From the NCBI GenBank assembly GCA_030549495.1, contig JAUIRK010000969.1, positions 248,001-312,000 on the forward strand: a DNA stretch of 64,000 nucleotides. Direction: 5' to 3'. Below, one piece after another: positions 26,891-38,955 of the stretch. Within the stretch, counting starts at the first letter, position 1. Every line of letters starts with the position of its first letter. Below the pieces are notes generated by a model, which was given only the letters and a program-made list of their open reading frames with translations, searched no databases and was not told the origin of the DNA. The translations under genes were made by a program, and so were the position numbers. Origin of the DNA: Nectonema munidae (Eukaryota; Nematomorpha; Nectonematoida; Nectonematidae).

Positions 26891-27419
26891 TGTAAAATTT
26901 AAAGGTATATTTTATTAGATATATTTTTGATCAATCAAAATTTTGATTGACATTTTCTAAAAAGTAGCCATGATTATTAAAAAAAATTAAATATATAAAG
27001 TGTTATGAGTTCCAAACTGTATATAATTATAAATTTTCAGGGTATTATATAATATAGATCATAAGTTATAAGGTTAAGTACAGATAATGTCAAAATTTTG
27101 CTGAAAAATTTTAATTTTTGATTGACAGTTTTGAACATGAAGGGGTCATTCAACTACCATGAAAATGGTTTCAAAAGATGCAGCTAGCGATTTTAGAAAA
27201 AGTCACCAAATTTGAAGGGATATGATTTAGCCAATTTTCTACAATTAATTTTTTAGTGAAGAGGGGGGCGTACTAATAGGGTTAAAGTAGGAAATTAAAT
27301 TTATTACAAATTACAATTTTATAATTCAAAAAACTATTAAAATCTAATATTATCTTCTAATCCGACAATAAAAATAAGACATAGATCATATTTTCTGCAA
27401 GAAAAGATTTTAAATTGTG

Positions 27420-27880
27420 TAAAAGATTTTGTCCACTCAAGTGCTGGGGGCAAAAGTACCCGCTCCCTATTTTTAAGATAATAAGATTTTCAAAATATTT
27501 TATACTTCAATATAAATTTCAAATACGCTAGTGGCGATGTTCATTTTTATGAAAATGAATCAAACCTGTTAAAAAATTGATTTATGGCAGTCCATCTTAA
27601 AAAGAAGCCTTTTATTTAAAAATTATATAAAGTTTTTTTACACATTTATCAACTATTCTTATTTCAGTGATCTTATTTATTTTTTAAAATCAATCAAATC
27701 TGTCAAAAAATTGATTTAGATGTGACATCTCATTTTAATTTAAATAATTATATAAAGTTTTTATACATATATACCCATTTTCAAGTATGCTAAATTCAAT
27801 GGTGATATCAATTTTTAATGATAAAGAAGTTTTTTATTTAATTAATTATATAAAGTTTTTTACACATATATATCAGGGCC
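27420..27880 (+). repeat. Degenerate fragment of the E-element left arm
   Basis: It starts with GTCCACTCAAGTGCTGGGGG (compare 22787-22806 in E2), followed by about three eroded array (ii) units in the same orientation as E2. It is much more diverged than E1 and E2 and so represents an older insertion. The 27286-27419 gap holds nothing recognisable. Confidence 0.7.
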
Positions 27881-28411
27881 CGCGCACCCTATTTCCCCCA
27901 TTTTTGACTGAGCCCCCTCCACCCCTCACCCCAATCAATTTTTCAAGCTTAAATAAGTTTTAAATGAATTACATCTGATAAAGTGCGCTTGAGAAGAAGT
28001 CTTTTCTTTGTACATTTGTAGTTTCAATAAATATATTATAAAAGTGTCATGAGTATTTTTTGAGTATCACGCTGCTTTAACAATAGGAATCAGTACTACA
28101 TCCTGTGAGAGAAGTTTTTCGACCCTCAAAAGAGTTTTCGAGTTTTTGAACTATTTCAACGAAAAGTCAAAAAGGCTGAATGTTTGACATATAAATTGCT
28201 TTATTACTCTAAAATGATATATTGTTAATAAAATGATTTTCTTCTTTCACTTTTGTTTTATCACAGGTCAACACGATTTTTCTGGCGAAAGATTTTTTAG
28301 CTGTTTCTAATCAAGTTTTTGTCGTAGAATTCAAATATGAATTCAGTTTTTTGCCATCACATCAGCTTTTTGAGATTTTTAAAAAATTTGCTTATGTTAT
28401 ATATATATCTT

Positions 28412-28930
28412 CAACCTGTATTCTACGATGATTCATCTCCAAACTGTATACTAGGATGATTCATCTCCAACCTGTATACTACGATGTTTCATCTCCAACC
28501 TGTATACTACGATGATTCATCTCCAACCTGTATACTACGATGATTCATGTTCAACTTTCTGTTCACATTTTGCTAGATGTAAGATTTGATATACCTCATT
28601 CGAGGAGACGATGCTACATAAGTTATTACCTATATACCTGTATACTACGATGGTTCATCTCCAACTTGTATACCGCGATGATTCATCTCCAACCTATCAG
28701 TTCATATTTTGCTAGATGTAAGATTTGATATACCTCATTCGGGGAGAGGATGTTAGATAAGTTATTACCTATATTTTTGCAATTTTTTCACGATATTAAA
28801 TAATATATTTTATCAAATAATCAAAATAAAATTCTGTAATCAAAGAATCGAAAAATATTCTTTAAAAAATCAAAAAATATGAAACTTTCTGTTCATATTT
28901 TGCTACCTCATACGATGTTGCAAAAGTTAT
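28412..28930 (+). repeat. Direct repeat with 28-bp minisatellite, left copy
   Basis: About five 28-bp units of CTCCAACCTGTATACTACGA + TGATTCAT, then a segment with TTGCTAGATGTAAGATTTGA and CATACGATGTTGCAAAAGTT. The same arrangement recurs in the same orientation at 30628-31275, on the other side of copy c. Confidence 0.85.
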
Positions 28931-29039
28931 TATAATTTATTTAAATAAAGTCAAATGTAAATTTATTTACAAGTGAAAAAATTATCATGAAAAAAATTAA
29001 CTAACAATGCAAAATGACCATTATTTAAAGGGCTTTTTC

Positions 29040-30420
29040 TTAGCTGATCACTGATATACAACTTCTGGGTTGTCTCTCATTAAACGCCAACAATAATCTG
29101 CCATCATGCTTGAGTCCCATCGGCACCCTTAACGTCCTTGCATCGTTTTAATATCTTTATGAAAACGTTCCCCTTGTTCTTCACTAACATCTCAAAGATT
29201 TTCTGGAAACTTGTCCAAATGGCTATGCAAGTAATGAATATTCTACATCGAAGACCCCTAAAGCTGACAGGTAGCTCTTCAACAATTTCTTTATAGTTTT
29301 CAGCTTTCTTGTTTCCCAGAAAATTTTGCACGACGTTACAAAACGCAGTCCAAGCTCTTACCTCTTATTTAGTCATTCTTGCAAGGAAATGATGATCATT
29401 CATCAACGTTCTAATTTGAGGTCCATCAAATATTTCAGCTTTTTTTTCTTCACTAAGTCCAGGAAATGCTGAACATATATAACTAAAGCATTGCCCATTG
29501 TGATCAAGAGCTTTTACAAACTGTTTCATCAATCCAAGGTTTATGTGTAGAGGAGGAAACACTATTCTATTTCTGTCAAGTAGAGGTTTATTGTTCATAT
29601 TTTTATCTCCTGGTGTTAAACGCTGTCTAAGTGGCCAATCTTTTTTCTTCCAATGTTCTTCAGTAGCTCTACTGACCCAGTAGCATAGAAAACAAGGATA
29701 TTTTGTGTATCCTCCTTGCTGGCCAAGAACAAAGTTAATCATTTTGAGATCAACACATATCAACCAACCATGAAATATCGATAAAAAGCCATCTTTTGAA
29801 TCATATGCCGGTAGTCACATAGAGAGTAGTAGCCCTTTTACATCAGTACTATAAACAAGCTGGTCATCTGAATGAAAGTACATATGCAGTTCTTTTACCC
29901 TGTTGCGATAAAACTAGACACTTGTACCAGGTACTAGCATTCGTTTTTCTAGCAGTCTTGATTTGAAGCCAACAACTCAGCAGAAACTTTTGGCATATAT
30001 AGATCCCCAACCAGATCATTTAACTCAGAATGGGTAAATAAAGATGGGTTTTCCTGATCTGCATCATATGTTTGAAAAATATCTGTCAGTTCCTCTTAAA
30101 AAAAATAAGTGGAACTGAGATCTTTGTCGTAAATCTTTTGAAGTTTATTGAATTTAGGCACAGGTATTTCTTCACTGTGTGGAACTGGCCGAAAGGCTGA
30201 AGGAATACTTGGGTATTGCAAATGATGTTTGTTTTTTTTTATTAAAACCTTTTACTTTGACAAGGCAGAAATAACAGTTATCCAAGTGATTAGTGGGTTG
30301 TCTCAAAACCACGGGCACACCAGAATTTAGTTTAACTTTGCTTCCTTGAGACCATAACTGTAAAATTTCTAGACAAGACTTGCACGCTTTATGTGGAGCC
30401 TAACTTTTGTCTTAATCTCC
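29040..30420 (-). pseudogene. Relic of the unnamed cysteine-rich family, copy c
   Basis: From ~30420 down the translated pieces give DNCYFCLVK, an IPSAFRPVPHSEEIPVP stretch, then GGYTKYPCFLCYWVSRA, FPPLHINLGLMKQFVKALD and FDGPQIRTLM (29365-29763), and remnants of the FLGNKKAENYKEIVEEL block (29104-29331). More decayed than copy d, with several breaks. It sits between two same-orientation direct repeats (28412-28930 and 30628-31275), which the other copies do not have. Function and transposon class unknown. Confidence 0.7.
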
Positions 30421-30627
30421 AAGTGGTACTTTAAAGTATGCCAGATACACACTCTTATGAGAGTTCGTGATGTTGCGCTTTTGAGTCTTCAAATTAGTTT
30501 CCACAGATATAGCAAGATATATCTCCATCATTTGAGCACTTTCTTAGCGATGTTGTGGCCATCATTAAATCATCAATTAACAAGAATTATTAATAAAATC
30601 TGTAAAAAGAAAAAACTTGTATATTTC

Positions 30628-31275
30628 AATCTCCAACCTGTATACTACGATGATTCATCTCCAACCTGTATACTACAATGATTCATCTCCAACTTGTATT
30701 CTACGATGATTCATTTCCAAACCTGTATACTACGATGATTCATCTCCAACCTGTATACTACGATGTTTCATCTCCAACCTGTATACTACCATGATTTATC
30801 TCCAACCTGTATACTACGATGATTCATCTCCAACCTGTATACTACGATGGTTTCTATTCCATGTACAAATGACTAGGGAGACAATGTTCAACTTTCTGTT
30901 CACATTTTGCTATATGTAAGATTTGATATATCTCATTCGGGGAGACGATGCTACATAAGTTATTACCTATATACCTGTATACTACGATGGTTCATCTCCA
31001 ACCTGTATACCGCGATGATTCATCTCCAACCTATCAATTCACATTTTGCTAGATGTAAGATTTGATATACCTCATTCGAGGAGAAGATGTTAGATAAGTT
31101 ATTACCTATATTTTTGCAATTTTTCACGATATTATTAATATATTTTATCAAATAATCAAAATAAAATTCTGTAATCAAAGTATCGAAAATATTCTTTAAA
31201 AAATCAAAAAATATGAAATTTTATGTTCATATTTTGCTACCTCATACGATGTTACAAAAGTTATTACCTTTACTT
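30628..31275 (+). repeat. Direct repeat with 28-bp minisatellite, right copy
   Basis: About eight 28-bp units (starts at 30631, 30659 and so on), then the same unique segment as 28540-28930, including CTCATTCGGGGAGACGATGC and CATACGATGTTACAAAAGTT. Minisatellite copy number differs from the left copy. Confidence 0.85.
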
Positions 31276-31449
31276 TGCAATTTGCACGATTTTAAATATT
31301 ATATTTGTCAAATAATCAAAGAATCGAAAAATGTTCAAATCAAAAAATATTTATTCTTTTTAAATATATCGTTGGCTCTCCTTACTTTTAGTTTCGTGTG
31401 TGCATAATTTGATAAAAATTAATTATTAAAGACTAGGTTTATCTTTCTA

Positions 31450-34145
31450 TTTTAAAAGTAAGGGGAGACTAATGAAACCGACAATATTACCCATACACTT
31501 ATTAGAATGGAAACAAAAACATACCTACTAAATAATTCCATTAACTCACTCCCAGAAATTACAATCAAAGAGCTAAACAAAACCATTGATTCCATGAAAA
31601 CCAATTCTTTTAGCAGCCAAGACTTCATCTCCAAACACGTGAAGAAAGCCTACCACATACTACACCCTCATCTCCTCAACATATTTAACGCTTGCCTCAG
31701 ACTAAGCTATTTCCCAAATATTTGGAAAATATATAAACTAGTGCTGATCCCCAAACCAAATCGAAACCACAATTCAATCAAAAACTGCCAACCAATTTCT
31801 GCAAAATTCTTGAAAATTTTTTACGAAAACGCATGATCCACTACATCCTCAAATATAACCTAATACACCCGAATCAATTCGCATATTTACCAAATAAAAG
31901 CACCGAATTGGCCCTATCTCGCCTAACCCTTTACCTAGAAAAAACACTAATAACCAAAATATCGCAACAACCTAATTTCTTGATATCGAAAATGCTTTCA
32001 ACAGAGCATGGCACCCTGCAATCATCAACAACCTCATCGACAAAAAATACCCTACATACATAATCAAATTCATAAACAACTACCTTCAAAAGCACATTCT
32101 CATCCTACTACATAACAACAATACATACATCCAGAAACTAGCTCTCTCCATTCCGCAAGGGGGTAGCCTATCAGATATCCTATGGCTAATCCTCATCAAC
32201 CCCATTCTTAATTTTATCAACTTAAAATCCGATTTTGCCCAATGCTACTCTGATGACATCTTATTCACTTTCTAAAACACACTACAACTAAACAACATCA
32301 ATCGCATTGCTAATCTAATCACAAAAATACAAACAATGGCCACTAACTACAAAGTCTCCTTCAAACAAACTAAAACTTATACACTTCACACGAAAAAGAA
32401 TAACTCCACTACCACTCAAACTAAACACATCAACATCACTCACTCCTGAATCACACATAAAATATCTAGGCGCCACATTTCAATATAATCTAAAATTTAC
32501 ACTCCACATCAAAAACATATACACAAAACTCTCACCAACCCTATTCTCTCTAAGAAAAGCTATCTGATATAAGTGGGGTCTTCATCCAAAAATCTCAAAG
32601 TACATCTATAAATCTATCATAATTCCAGTCATACAATATGGCTCACTTGCCTGGGGAAGCTCACTCAAATTCCAAAACTCACTAACCCATCTCAACAAAA
32701 TACACCGCCTTTGCTTACTCACAATAACAAACGCATTTCACACTACTTCTACATCAAAACTTGAACTTCTTACACATAATCTACCCTTACACCTAAACCT
32801 TAAGAAAAACATAATTAAAAAATATCTTACTACCTTCCACTCTACACCAGCTCCACATAACTTCATGAACATTTACTCAACTCACACCTCGCCTTCGCTC
32901 ACCTTTTTCAATTCTCTTCTTGAACAATATATGCTACAACTTACTAACTACCAAGTTTCACCACACCTACACCCTTACTCCCTAGTTCACCCATCGAAAT
33001 CGACCCCATACTCAACTCATATATGCCACCACAAATTCTTAGCACTCAACTCCATAAAACACCAACGCAACTCAAATACGCAGCACCAACTCTCAATTTT
33101 TACCCACGGTTTAAAATCACGCAACAAAGCAACCGCTGCTTGCGCTTTTTTTTATCACAATACAAGCACTCCTTTCTTCACACAACAAATGCAGACAGAC
33201 AACAACACCTCGCATTACGAAACTGAAGCCCTAGCACTCCTAACATCATGTAACCACATCATTGATAACCTAACCTTCTTTACATCCAAATTCAGGCACA
33301 TAATCTTTTTCACGGACTCACAAAACATAATAAAAGACCTACAACTTAACAGAAAAATTTCCCTTTCAACACTAAACCTAGCGAAGAAATTAATCAACCT
33401 TAGCAACCATTTCTCAATTAAACTTTTCTGGTGCCCCGCCCATTCCTCCTCCTTTGAAAATTTTTTAGTAGATCTCTTATGTAAATCCACATCCATAACA
33501 TAACAACATTTCTTAACCCACGCCCTCCCTCTATCCACTTTTGAAATATCCATAAATATTTCAACTACAAACGAATAGCTTTACTCAAACAACATACCTA
33601 CCCCCTTATCCGAATTTGCACTAAATAAAAACATTACTCTTCCTCGCAACATTATAAGATGGTTCACATCACATTGCCCTTGTTACGCTTATTTCTACAA
33701 TTGTAATTTGCACTCTAACCCTTTTTGCAGATTCGGCTGCCCTCATATCGAAACTCCAATTCAGATTATCCTCTATTGCACAATATTCTCATCAGAACGA
33801 ACAAAACTCATTGAAAAAACACTTTTATATTTTAAAGATCTTCCCTTCTCTCTACTAAAATTCTTATCATACCCCAAAATCATTCACTACATCTCTCTTT
33901 TCCTTAATATAATAGAACCATTACTCTCTACCCACCAACACTTAACCCCACGCTTATTAAACACCTTGCATAATCATACACAGGCAACCTAATTTACTCT
34001 TTCACCTCACCAAGCTTTCTTATTTCTACTTTAGATGCTAAACCCAATACCCATCCTTACAAATCGCCAAGTTAGCAATTGATGCAAGCATATCAACCAA
34101 CGTTGGAAAGTGCTTAGTTATCTCCTACCTACCTACCTACCACTT
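31450..34145 (+). mobile_element. 5'-truncated non-LTR retrotransposon (LINE) with RNase H domain
   Basis: The fragment begins inside the pol frame. The reverse-transcriptase N-part is at 31507-31836 (YFPNIWKIYKLVLIPKPN, SIKNCQPIS), followed by LIHPNQFAYLPNKST, LALSIPQGGSLSDILW and CYSDDILF near 32250 (a YSDD form of the catalytic box). An RNase H domain follows at about 33090-33500 with HYETEALALL, FFTDSQN and WCPAHSS; the usual first Asp is His here (FTHG). A C-terminal zinc motif (CRFGCPHIETPIQIILYC) is at ~33722-33775, and the 3' end is (ACCT)n at 34123-34142. ORF1 and the endonuclease are missing, and the frame is interrupted by stops and frameshifts in the RT part. RNase H plus a tandem-repeat tail points to the I/R1/Loa-like group. 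The + strand is strongly A/C-rich, unlike its neighbours. Confidence 0.88.
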
Positions 34146-36517
34146 ATCATAACCCTAAGATCTTTTGTTTTTTCTAGAAGAAATACTGTAAATTAATGCA
34201 ATAAAAATAAAAAAAGGAGAAAAAAATTGTTGTCTATAAGTTTTAAAATCCTTAAATTTTCTATATTAAAATCTAAGAAAAATACGGGGAAGGGTGGTAC
34301 AAAATACCTCCCCTAAAACATTTTGCATAGCATTAACCGTCTGAAGAACTTTTGTTTCCTAATTAAAGCACACATATATTCCAAAAATTCATCGGATTTC
34401 AAATTAATATATTAAAAATTGAATAAATAACCAGATGACAAATTATCTCGTTCTGATTAGATCCAATATAACACTTCAAAAACTTTGATGGAATTATTTC
34501 CATGGCGTACAATGTAAGTATAAACGTAGTGTATGGATTTATTTTTCATCTGAATAAAATAAACCTGAAGTAATTAGCGAATCCCACATAATTTGATAAT
34601 CTCTTTCTTAGCTCACTTCTCTTAAATATTTGAGCATGTTACCGTTGGTTTACTAAAGTTACCTGTGAGCACATTTTGTAGTTAATAGTTAACTTCAGAT
34701 TAAGAAGGAGAACTTTTACTTTTTGAAGGAGCAAACAGAGTTTCTTGAGATTTTGATTTGGAATAAAGCTTTTAACTGCCACTAAAAAATCTTCAGAATT
34801 CCCCTGAAAGAAGCTTGCTTGATAAATAATAAATCAGAGATAAAGTCACTTTGCGGAGTAGAACAATTCAAAATTTTACCTTGTTCCTTTTTTTAGATAT
34901 GATCCAGTGAATTTAACAATGAATGTATGAAGGGAAATGCATTTTGGATATATTTTTTAAGATATAAGGCAAATTAGTACAACTTTAGTTTGTTTATAAA
35001 TTTTTGGAAAATATCAGAGATTGAAAATAAGGGGAATATGATTGTCAATTATAGGGAAAGATAATTTGAGCATTTACCATAGTCAAGATGAGATATTATT
35101 TTAAAGTAACAAAAGAGAAATTCTTCAAATTCAATTTTACAAAATTTTCCATTTAAATCGGTGATAGAATATCACAAGGTTCATTATTAAGTAAAAAAAA
35201 GAATTATTTTATTTGCGATTAAGCTTAACAAGATAACTGCCTGGAAATAAAAAATTTTTTAAGCAATTTTAATATTTGTAGTTTAATTATTTTATTTTTT
35301 TGATTTTACAATTCTGTTTTTAAAGTGGAGTTTTGGTAAAATTCTTATAATATATAAAATACATTTTACCTAATTCTGTGACTATTTAAAAATCAACCAT
35401 TAATAGATATGTATTTTTAAAATTAAATTCTAGAGTATTTTTTCTTCAAATAATTTTTTACTTCGTTATTTAAGTTGGTTAGATACTGTATAACTCACGG
35501 TCTTCGGTTCGATCCTGCATCAAGCCTACTTTCTTCATAGTTCGATACAAGCCGCACAATTGTAAACACCCCACGATAGCTTTATCTTTCAACTGGAATT
35601 TTATAATGTCTTGCTAGATTTTTTCTTTCTAAAAATATTTCTTTTAACGAATATGTACATTTAGATATCAAAATTTATTTTCTATTAAAAACAGTCTTTT
35701 TAAACGATTTGTGTTTCGATGAGTAATCTTTGTCAAGTTTTAAAAATAAATAAAAGATATCTTTATTTTTAAGACGACAAAAAAGTTTACTCCTCAAAAC
35801 TTCAGAGCTTGTTTTTTATGGTAATTTAATTAAGTATCGCTTTATGTTTTGATTTATTTCTTCCTGGTTATAATATGTACAATAAAGTCTAAATTTACCT
35901 TTATATACAAAGATGGTAGGATATTACTTTCTTCTTAAGATTTTACTATTATTTGTAGTTAAGGAAATATTTCTTGTTATGCTCTTTTTTATTTTTTTCA
36001 GCCATTTTTTTATTTTTACTGCGTATTTCTCAAGTCATACATAAAAAGATAGGGCTGAACCCATATATCGTCTTTCGAATTTCATTTTGATTTTTTTAAT
36101 ACTATTTTGTATAAAAAAAATAATTTTAATCCGTTCTTATTAATCTAATTATATTGTAAGAATATATTTGATACATTTTATTCTTTTTTTAAAAGAAGGG
36201 AGGTGCAAGAAAGCCCACAACGGTCAATTTACTGTTTTGTCAATGAATTACTTTTCCATGAAAAAATAACTCTAATTTTAAAGTATTTTCAACAACTAGA
36301 ATGATAAAATTATTTATATATTACCAAATTGGACTACAAAATAAAAATATACTCAAAAAGTTCACACCGACCGGTAAAAATGATATAATAAAAATTTACC
36401 ATTTTTTTAATTTTAAAAATAATTTTCCAATTTAACCATAAAAGTTTTATTATAAAATTTACCATTTTTAAAAATTTTAAATACCGCAAATGCAATATAA
36501 TTTTAAAAGTAGAAAAT
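34146..36517. other. AT-rich intergenic stretch
   Basis: No protein-coding gene recognised. Apart from a tRNA-like patch at 35462-35530, I see only AT-rich sequence with no repeat structure that I can define. Confidence 0.5.
35462..35530 (+). repeat. tRNA-like patch (pseudo-tRNA or SINE head)
   Basis: An A-box-like AAGTTGGTTAGA (about 35472-35483) is followed by a good B-box GGTTCGATCC (35506-35515) at tRNA-like spacing. The acceptor and T stems do not pair well, so a working tRNA is unlikely. It could be a decayed tRNA or the 5' part of a SINE. Confidence 0.35.
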
Positions 36518-37480
36518 TCATTCCTTTATAACACATTTTTTACATACTTGTAGTAAACAAATTCTACAAGTGTAGGTTGAACAACTATAGCAATTCACTT
36601 TTGTTTTTTCTTGTTTACAAAGACGGCAAGTCGTTCTTAGCTTTTCTTTTTCATTAGAATTTGAATCTCGTAGTATTAAAATTTGGAAGAGTCTTTTCTC
36701 TACACTTTCTACTTTTTTCACAGAACATTTCTCTGGATTAAAAACTTTCTTCTACTCGAAAGAAATATTCCATGATTTTTGCAAATAAAAGAATTGAGAC
36801 AAACTATATCTAACAGATTGAAAAAACAGATAAAAGTCACCTTGTTGCACATTTGTTTGAGACATATTCGACATTTCATTAGCAGCAACCTCACCTTTTG
36901 TAAAGTTGTAAAATAAAACTGTGTCAACTTTACTTTTTTATTTTGATCTTATTTCAATTTTATCATGCATTGATAACAACAAGTAAACTACCTTATTTTT
37001 TATCTTTATAGCAAAGAAATATTTTCATCCAATGTGAAAGCGCTTTTAGTTTCATACAATTTATCATTCTTCGCAACTCTTATCAAAAGTTCTTTTGATA
37101 AGCTTAAATTTGTGAAAAAATTATCAGTAGTATTATTTAATCCTTCATTTTTTTAAGGCTGGGGTAATTTCAACACAATATCTTCTGACAATCCAGTTTA
37201 ATTTTTTTTCTTTTCTACATATGGTAAAGAATTTAAAACATAATAAGAACTTTTGTCATATATAAACCAACATTTTATTCCAAATTTCGCAGGTTTAAAT
37301 ACCATTTTACGGATGAAGAAACATTTATTTGGACATAAATAACTGCTCATTGTGTCACCAAATCTTATTTGTAAAAAAATTTTAAATGACTTTCTTCAAA
37401 GTTTTTTTCCATAATTTTTTTTTCAAAAAGATTATAAGGATTTGTTTTTGCCCTTCAGAACTCCTCTAAGGATGCCTAAG
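36518..37480 (-). pseudogene. piggyBac-type transposase relic 1
   Basis: The complement of 37320-37250 translates as MVFKPAKFGIKCWFIYD, then YYVLNSLPYVE, matching the piggyBac core (PAKFGIK-W). Further down comes TTDNFFTNLSLSKELL with the conserved Asp-Asn pair. At the C-terminal end (36518-36721) is a cysteine cluster, CRLCKQEKTKVNCYSCSTYT and CRICLLQVCKKC, which fits the zinc-finger tail of piggyBac transposases. Stops and frameshifts are scattered through it, so it is dead. No terminal repeats were identified. Confidence 0.75.
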
Positions 37481-38844
37481 CCTATAAATGCTTTTATTTC
37501 AATGTCATCTAAAACAAATCTTACATTACTTTAATGTTTGGCTTTTTGCAAAGTTTCATGCATGATTTATTTTCTTCTTCGAAAACATTTTTAATTCTTC
37601 CATTTTTTTTAATTCTTCGAAAACACTTATACAATCATTAGTTCTGGAAACAATAATATTTGGTGAACCTCTTTTTTGCTAATAATATTTTTGAAGAGTG
37701 TTTTGTCGTATTTTTACACGGTATTTTTGCTCCATTTTGTTCTGTCTTTACATACAAAATGAGTTTCCATTTAAAATCTGTTTTATTTCATGTCAACTTT
37801 CATCTGAAATAGATCCAAAGTGAATTTTTTTTATTTTAGGAAATAAATAAAAGTATAATTTTTTATTGTTTTTATTACTATTTTTGTATTTTTATTTGAT
37901 TAATAAAACTAAAAAATAAATACATATTTTTTTAGAATTTTTTTATATTTATAAATAATTGTTTTTTTGCAAAATATTACAATAAATTTATACTTGTGCT
38001 CAAAAAGTTTTTTAATCAATTATAAATATATATGATTATTATATCGAAGATGTAAGCTATTTCATAAAATTATAAAAATTTTTATTAACCAGTCTGACCG
38101 CTTTCAACTTTAAAGGTAGATAATTATTATGGGCTTTACTAACTTACTCTATAACTAACTATCTGCTTAAAGTTTTTTTAATTAGCTGATTAAACCTTTA
38201 AGTTAGAGTTTCAATTAACTAATTAGTTAGATGGCTAGTTTGTTATCTGTTCACTTAGTTAATTGGAGTTGTTAGACAGATAGTTTTAAAAGATAAATGC
38301 GGTAATAAATGAAGAAATGAGGAAAATAAAAAACGGTTTCTTAAATACAATAAATTCGATATAATTAATTCAATTCTTATATATTAATTTTACTAATAAA
38401 TAGATGACTACCACCCTCATATATTTCTTGAGTATAACGTAAAACAAAAGCAGTGATCTCAAATTCTTTTTACTTATTTCATGTCTTGTGTGTTTTGAAT
38501 TTTTTTTAAAAAACTTTGTATTGTTATGAAGTGATTTTCCGTGTGGTGGTTTGCTGAAAAATAATTATCAAAAACCGTATTCACAATCCTCGTTGTTGTA
38601 GGTAATTTAATTATTAGTTAGCAAAATTGAAAAGACTCTTTAAGTAAAAAACAGATCTGCTTCTTAATTTTTAAATAAACGTATGTTTCTCAATTACGCG
38701 ACATAATTTGTTTTGAAACCTCATGAGAATTATTTCGTATTTTATGGTGTTTGAGTAATTACACAAATGTGTACACTATTTAAATGTCTTAATTATAAAA
38801 TATTTAATTTATTTTCATTCATATTTAGAAATAGAAACCTTTTA
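37481..38844. other. AT-rich stretch upstream of SAS10 exon 1
   Basis: 37481-37800 may be the eroded N-terminal part of the piggyBac relic, with some homopolymer-rich debris. The rest shows only AT-rich sequence with TAACTAACT-like runs near 38140-38280. No promoter element could be identified. Confidence 0.4.
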
Positions 38845-38955
38845 ATGGCCAGAAAAAAGAAAAGTAAAAAACCTTGCAATGCTACTCAGATTTCAAATGA
38901 TGATCCGTCCTTTTCTGAAGGCAGTGCAGATGAGATAGATAAATATAATTTACAA
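38845..38955 (+). CDS. UTP3: SAS10/UTP3 family protein, exon 1
   Basis: The exon opens with MARKKKSKKP and closes with DEIDKYNLQ before a GTAAAC donor (38956). SAS10/UTP3 proteins begin with a short basic stretch followed by an acidic linker, which this matches. It is 111 nt long and ends in phase 0, and the next recognised exon (48195) starts in phase 0 with QEKILLK, resembling the KREKVLL segment of yeast Sas10. An upstream in-frame Met at 38767 was rejected because a good acceptor (ATATTTAG, ending 38828) lies between the two, suggesting a 5' UTR intron. The link to the downstream exons, across ~9.2 kb, is inferred from phase and family resemblance. A small exon for the conserved VDDF motif may be missing from this model. 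Confidence 0.6.

Larger units (their letters stand above)
22762..27281 (+). mobile_element. Satellite-bearing non-autonomous piggyBac-like element, copy E2 (complete)
   Basis: The left end CCCTATTAATGCTGGGC and the right end ...TACTAATAGGG form a ~10-bp inverted terminal repeat, with TTAA on both sides (22758-22761 and 27282-27285). This is the piggyBac-superfamily signature. The 4520-bp body contains array (ii) (about 22850-24320), a ~1-kb unique core (about 24320-25400) and array (i) (about 25400-26890), in mirror order to E1. There is no transposase. Just inside the left end sits a second conserved phrase, GTCCGCTCAAGTGCTGGGGG, shared with E1 and with the fragment at 27420. Movement would have needed a transposase from elsewhere. 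Confidence 0.82.

Noticed and set aside
28412-28560. Regular 28-bp repeats that superficially look like a CRISPR array
   Set aside because: Units are directly adjacent with no unique spacers, and the genome is eukaryotic; this is a minisatellite.
33215-33553. 112-codon frame opposite the LINE RNase H domain
   Set aside because: Antisense shadow of the LINE coding sequence.
35462-35530. Functional tRNA gene
   Set aside because: The stems do not pair properly; only internal promoter-like boxes remain.
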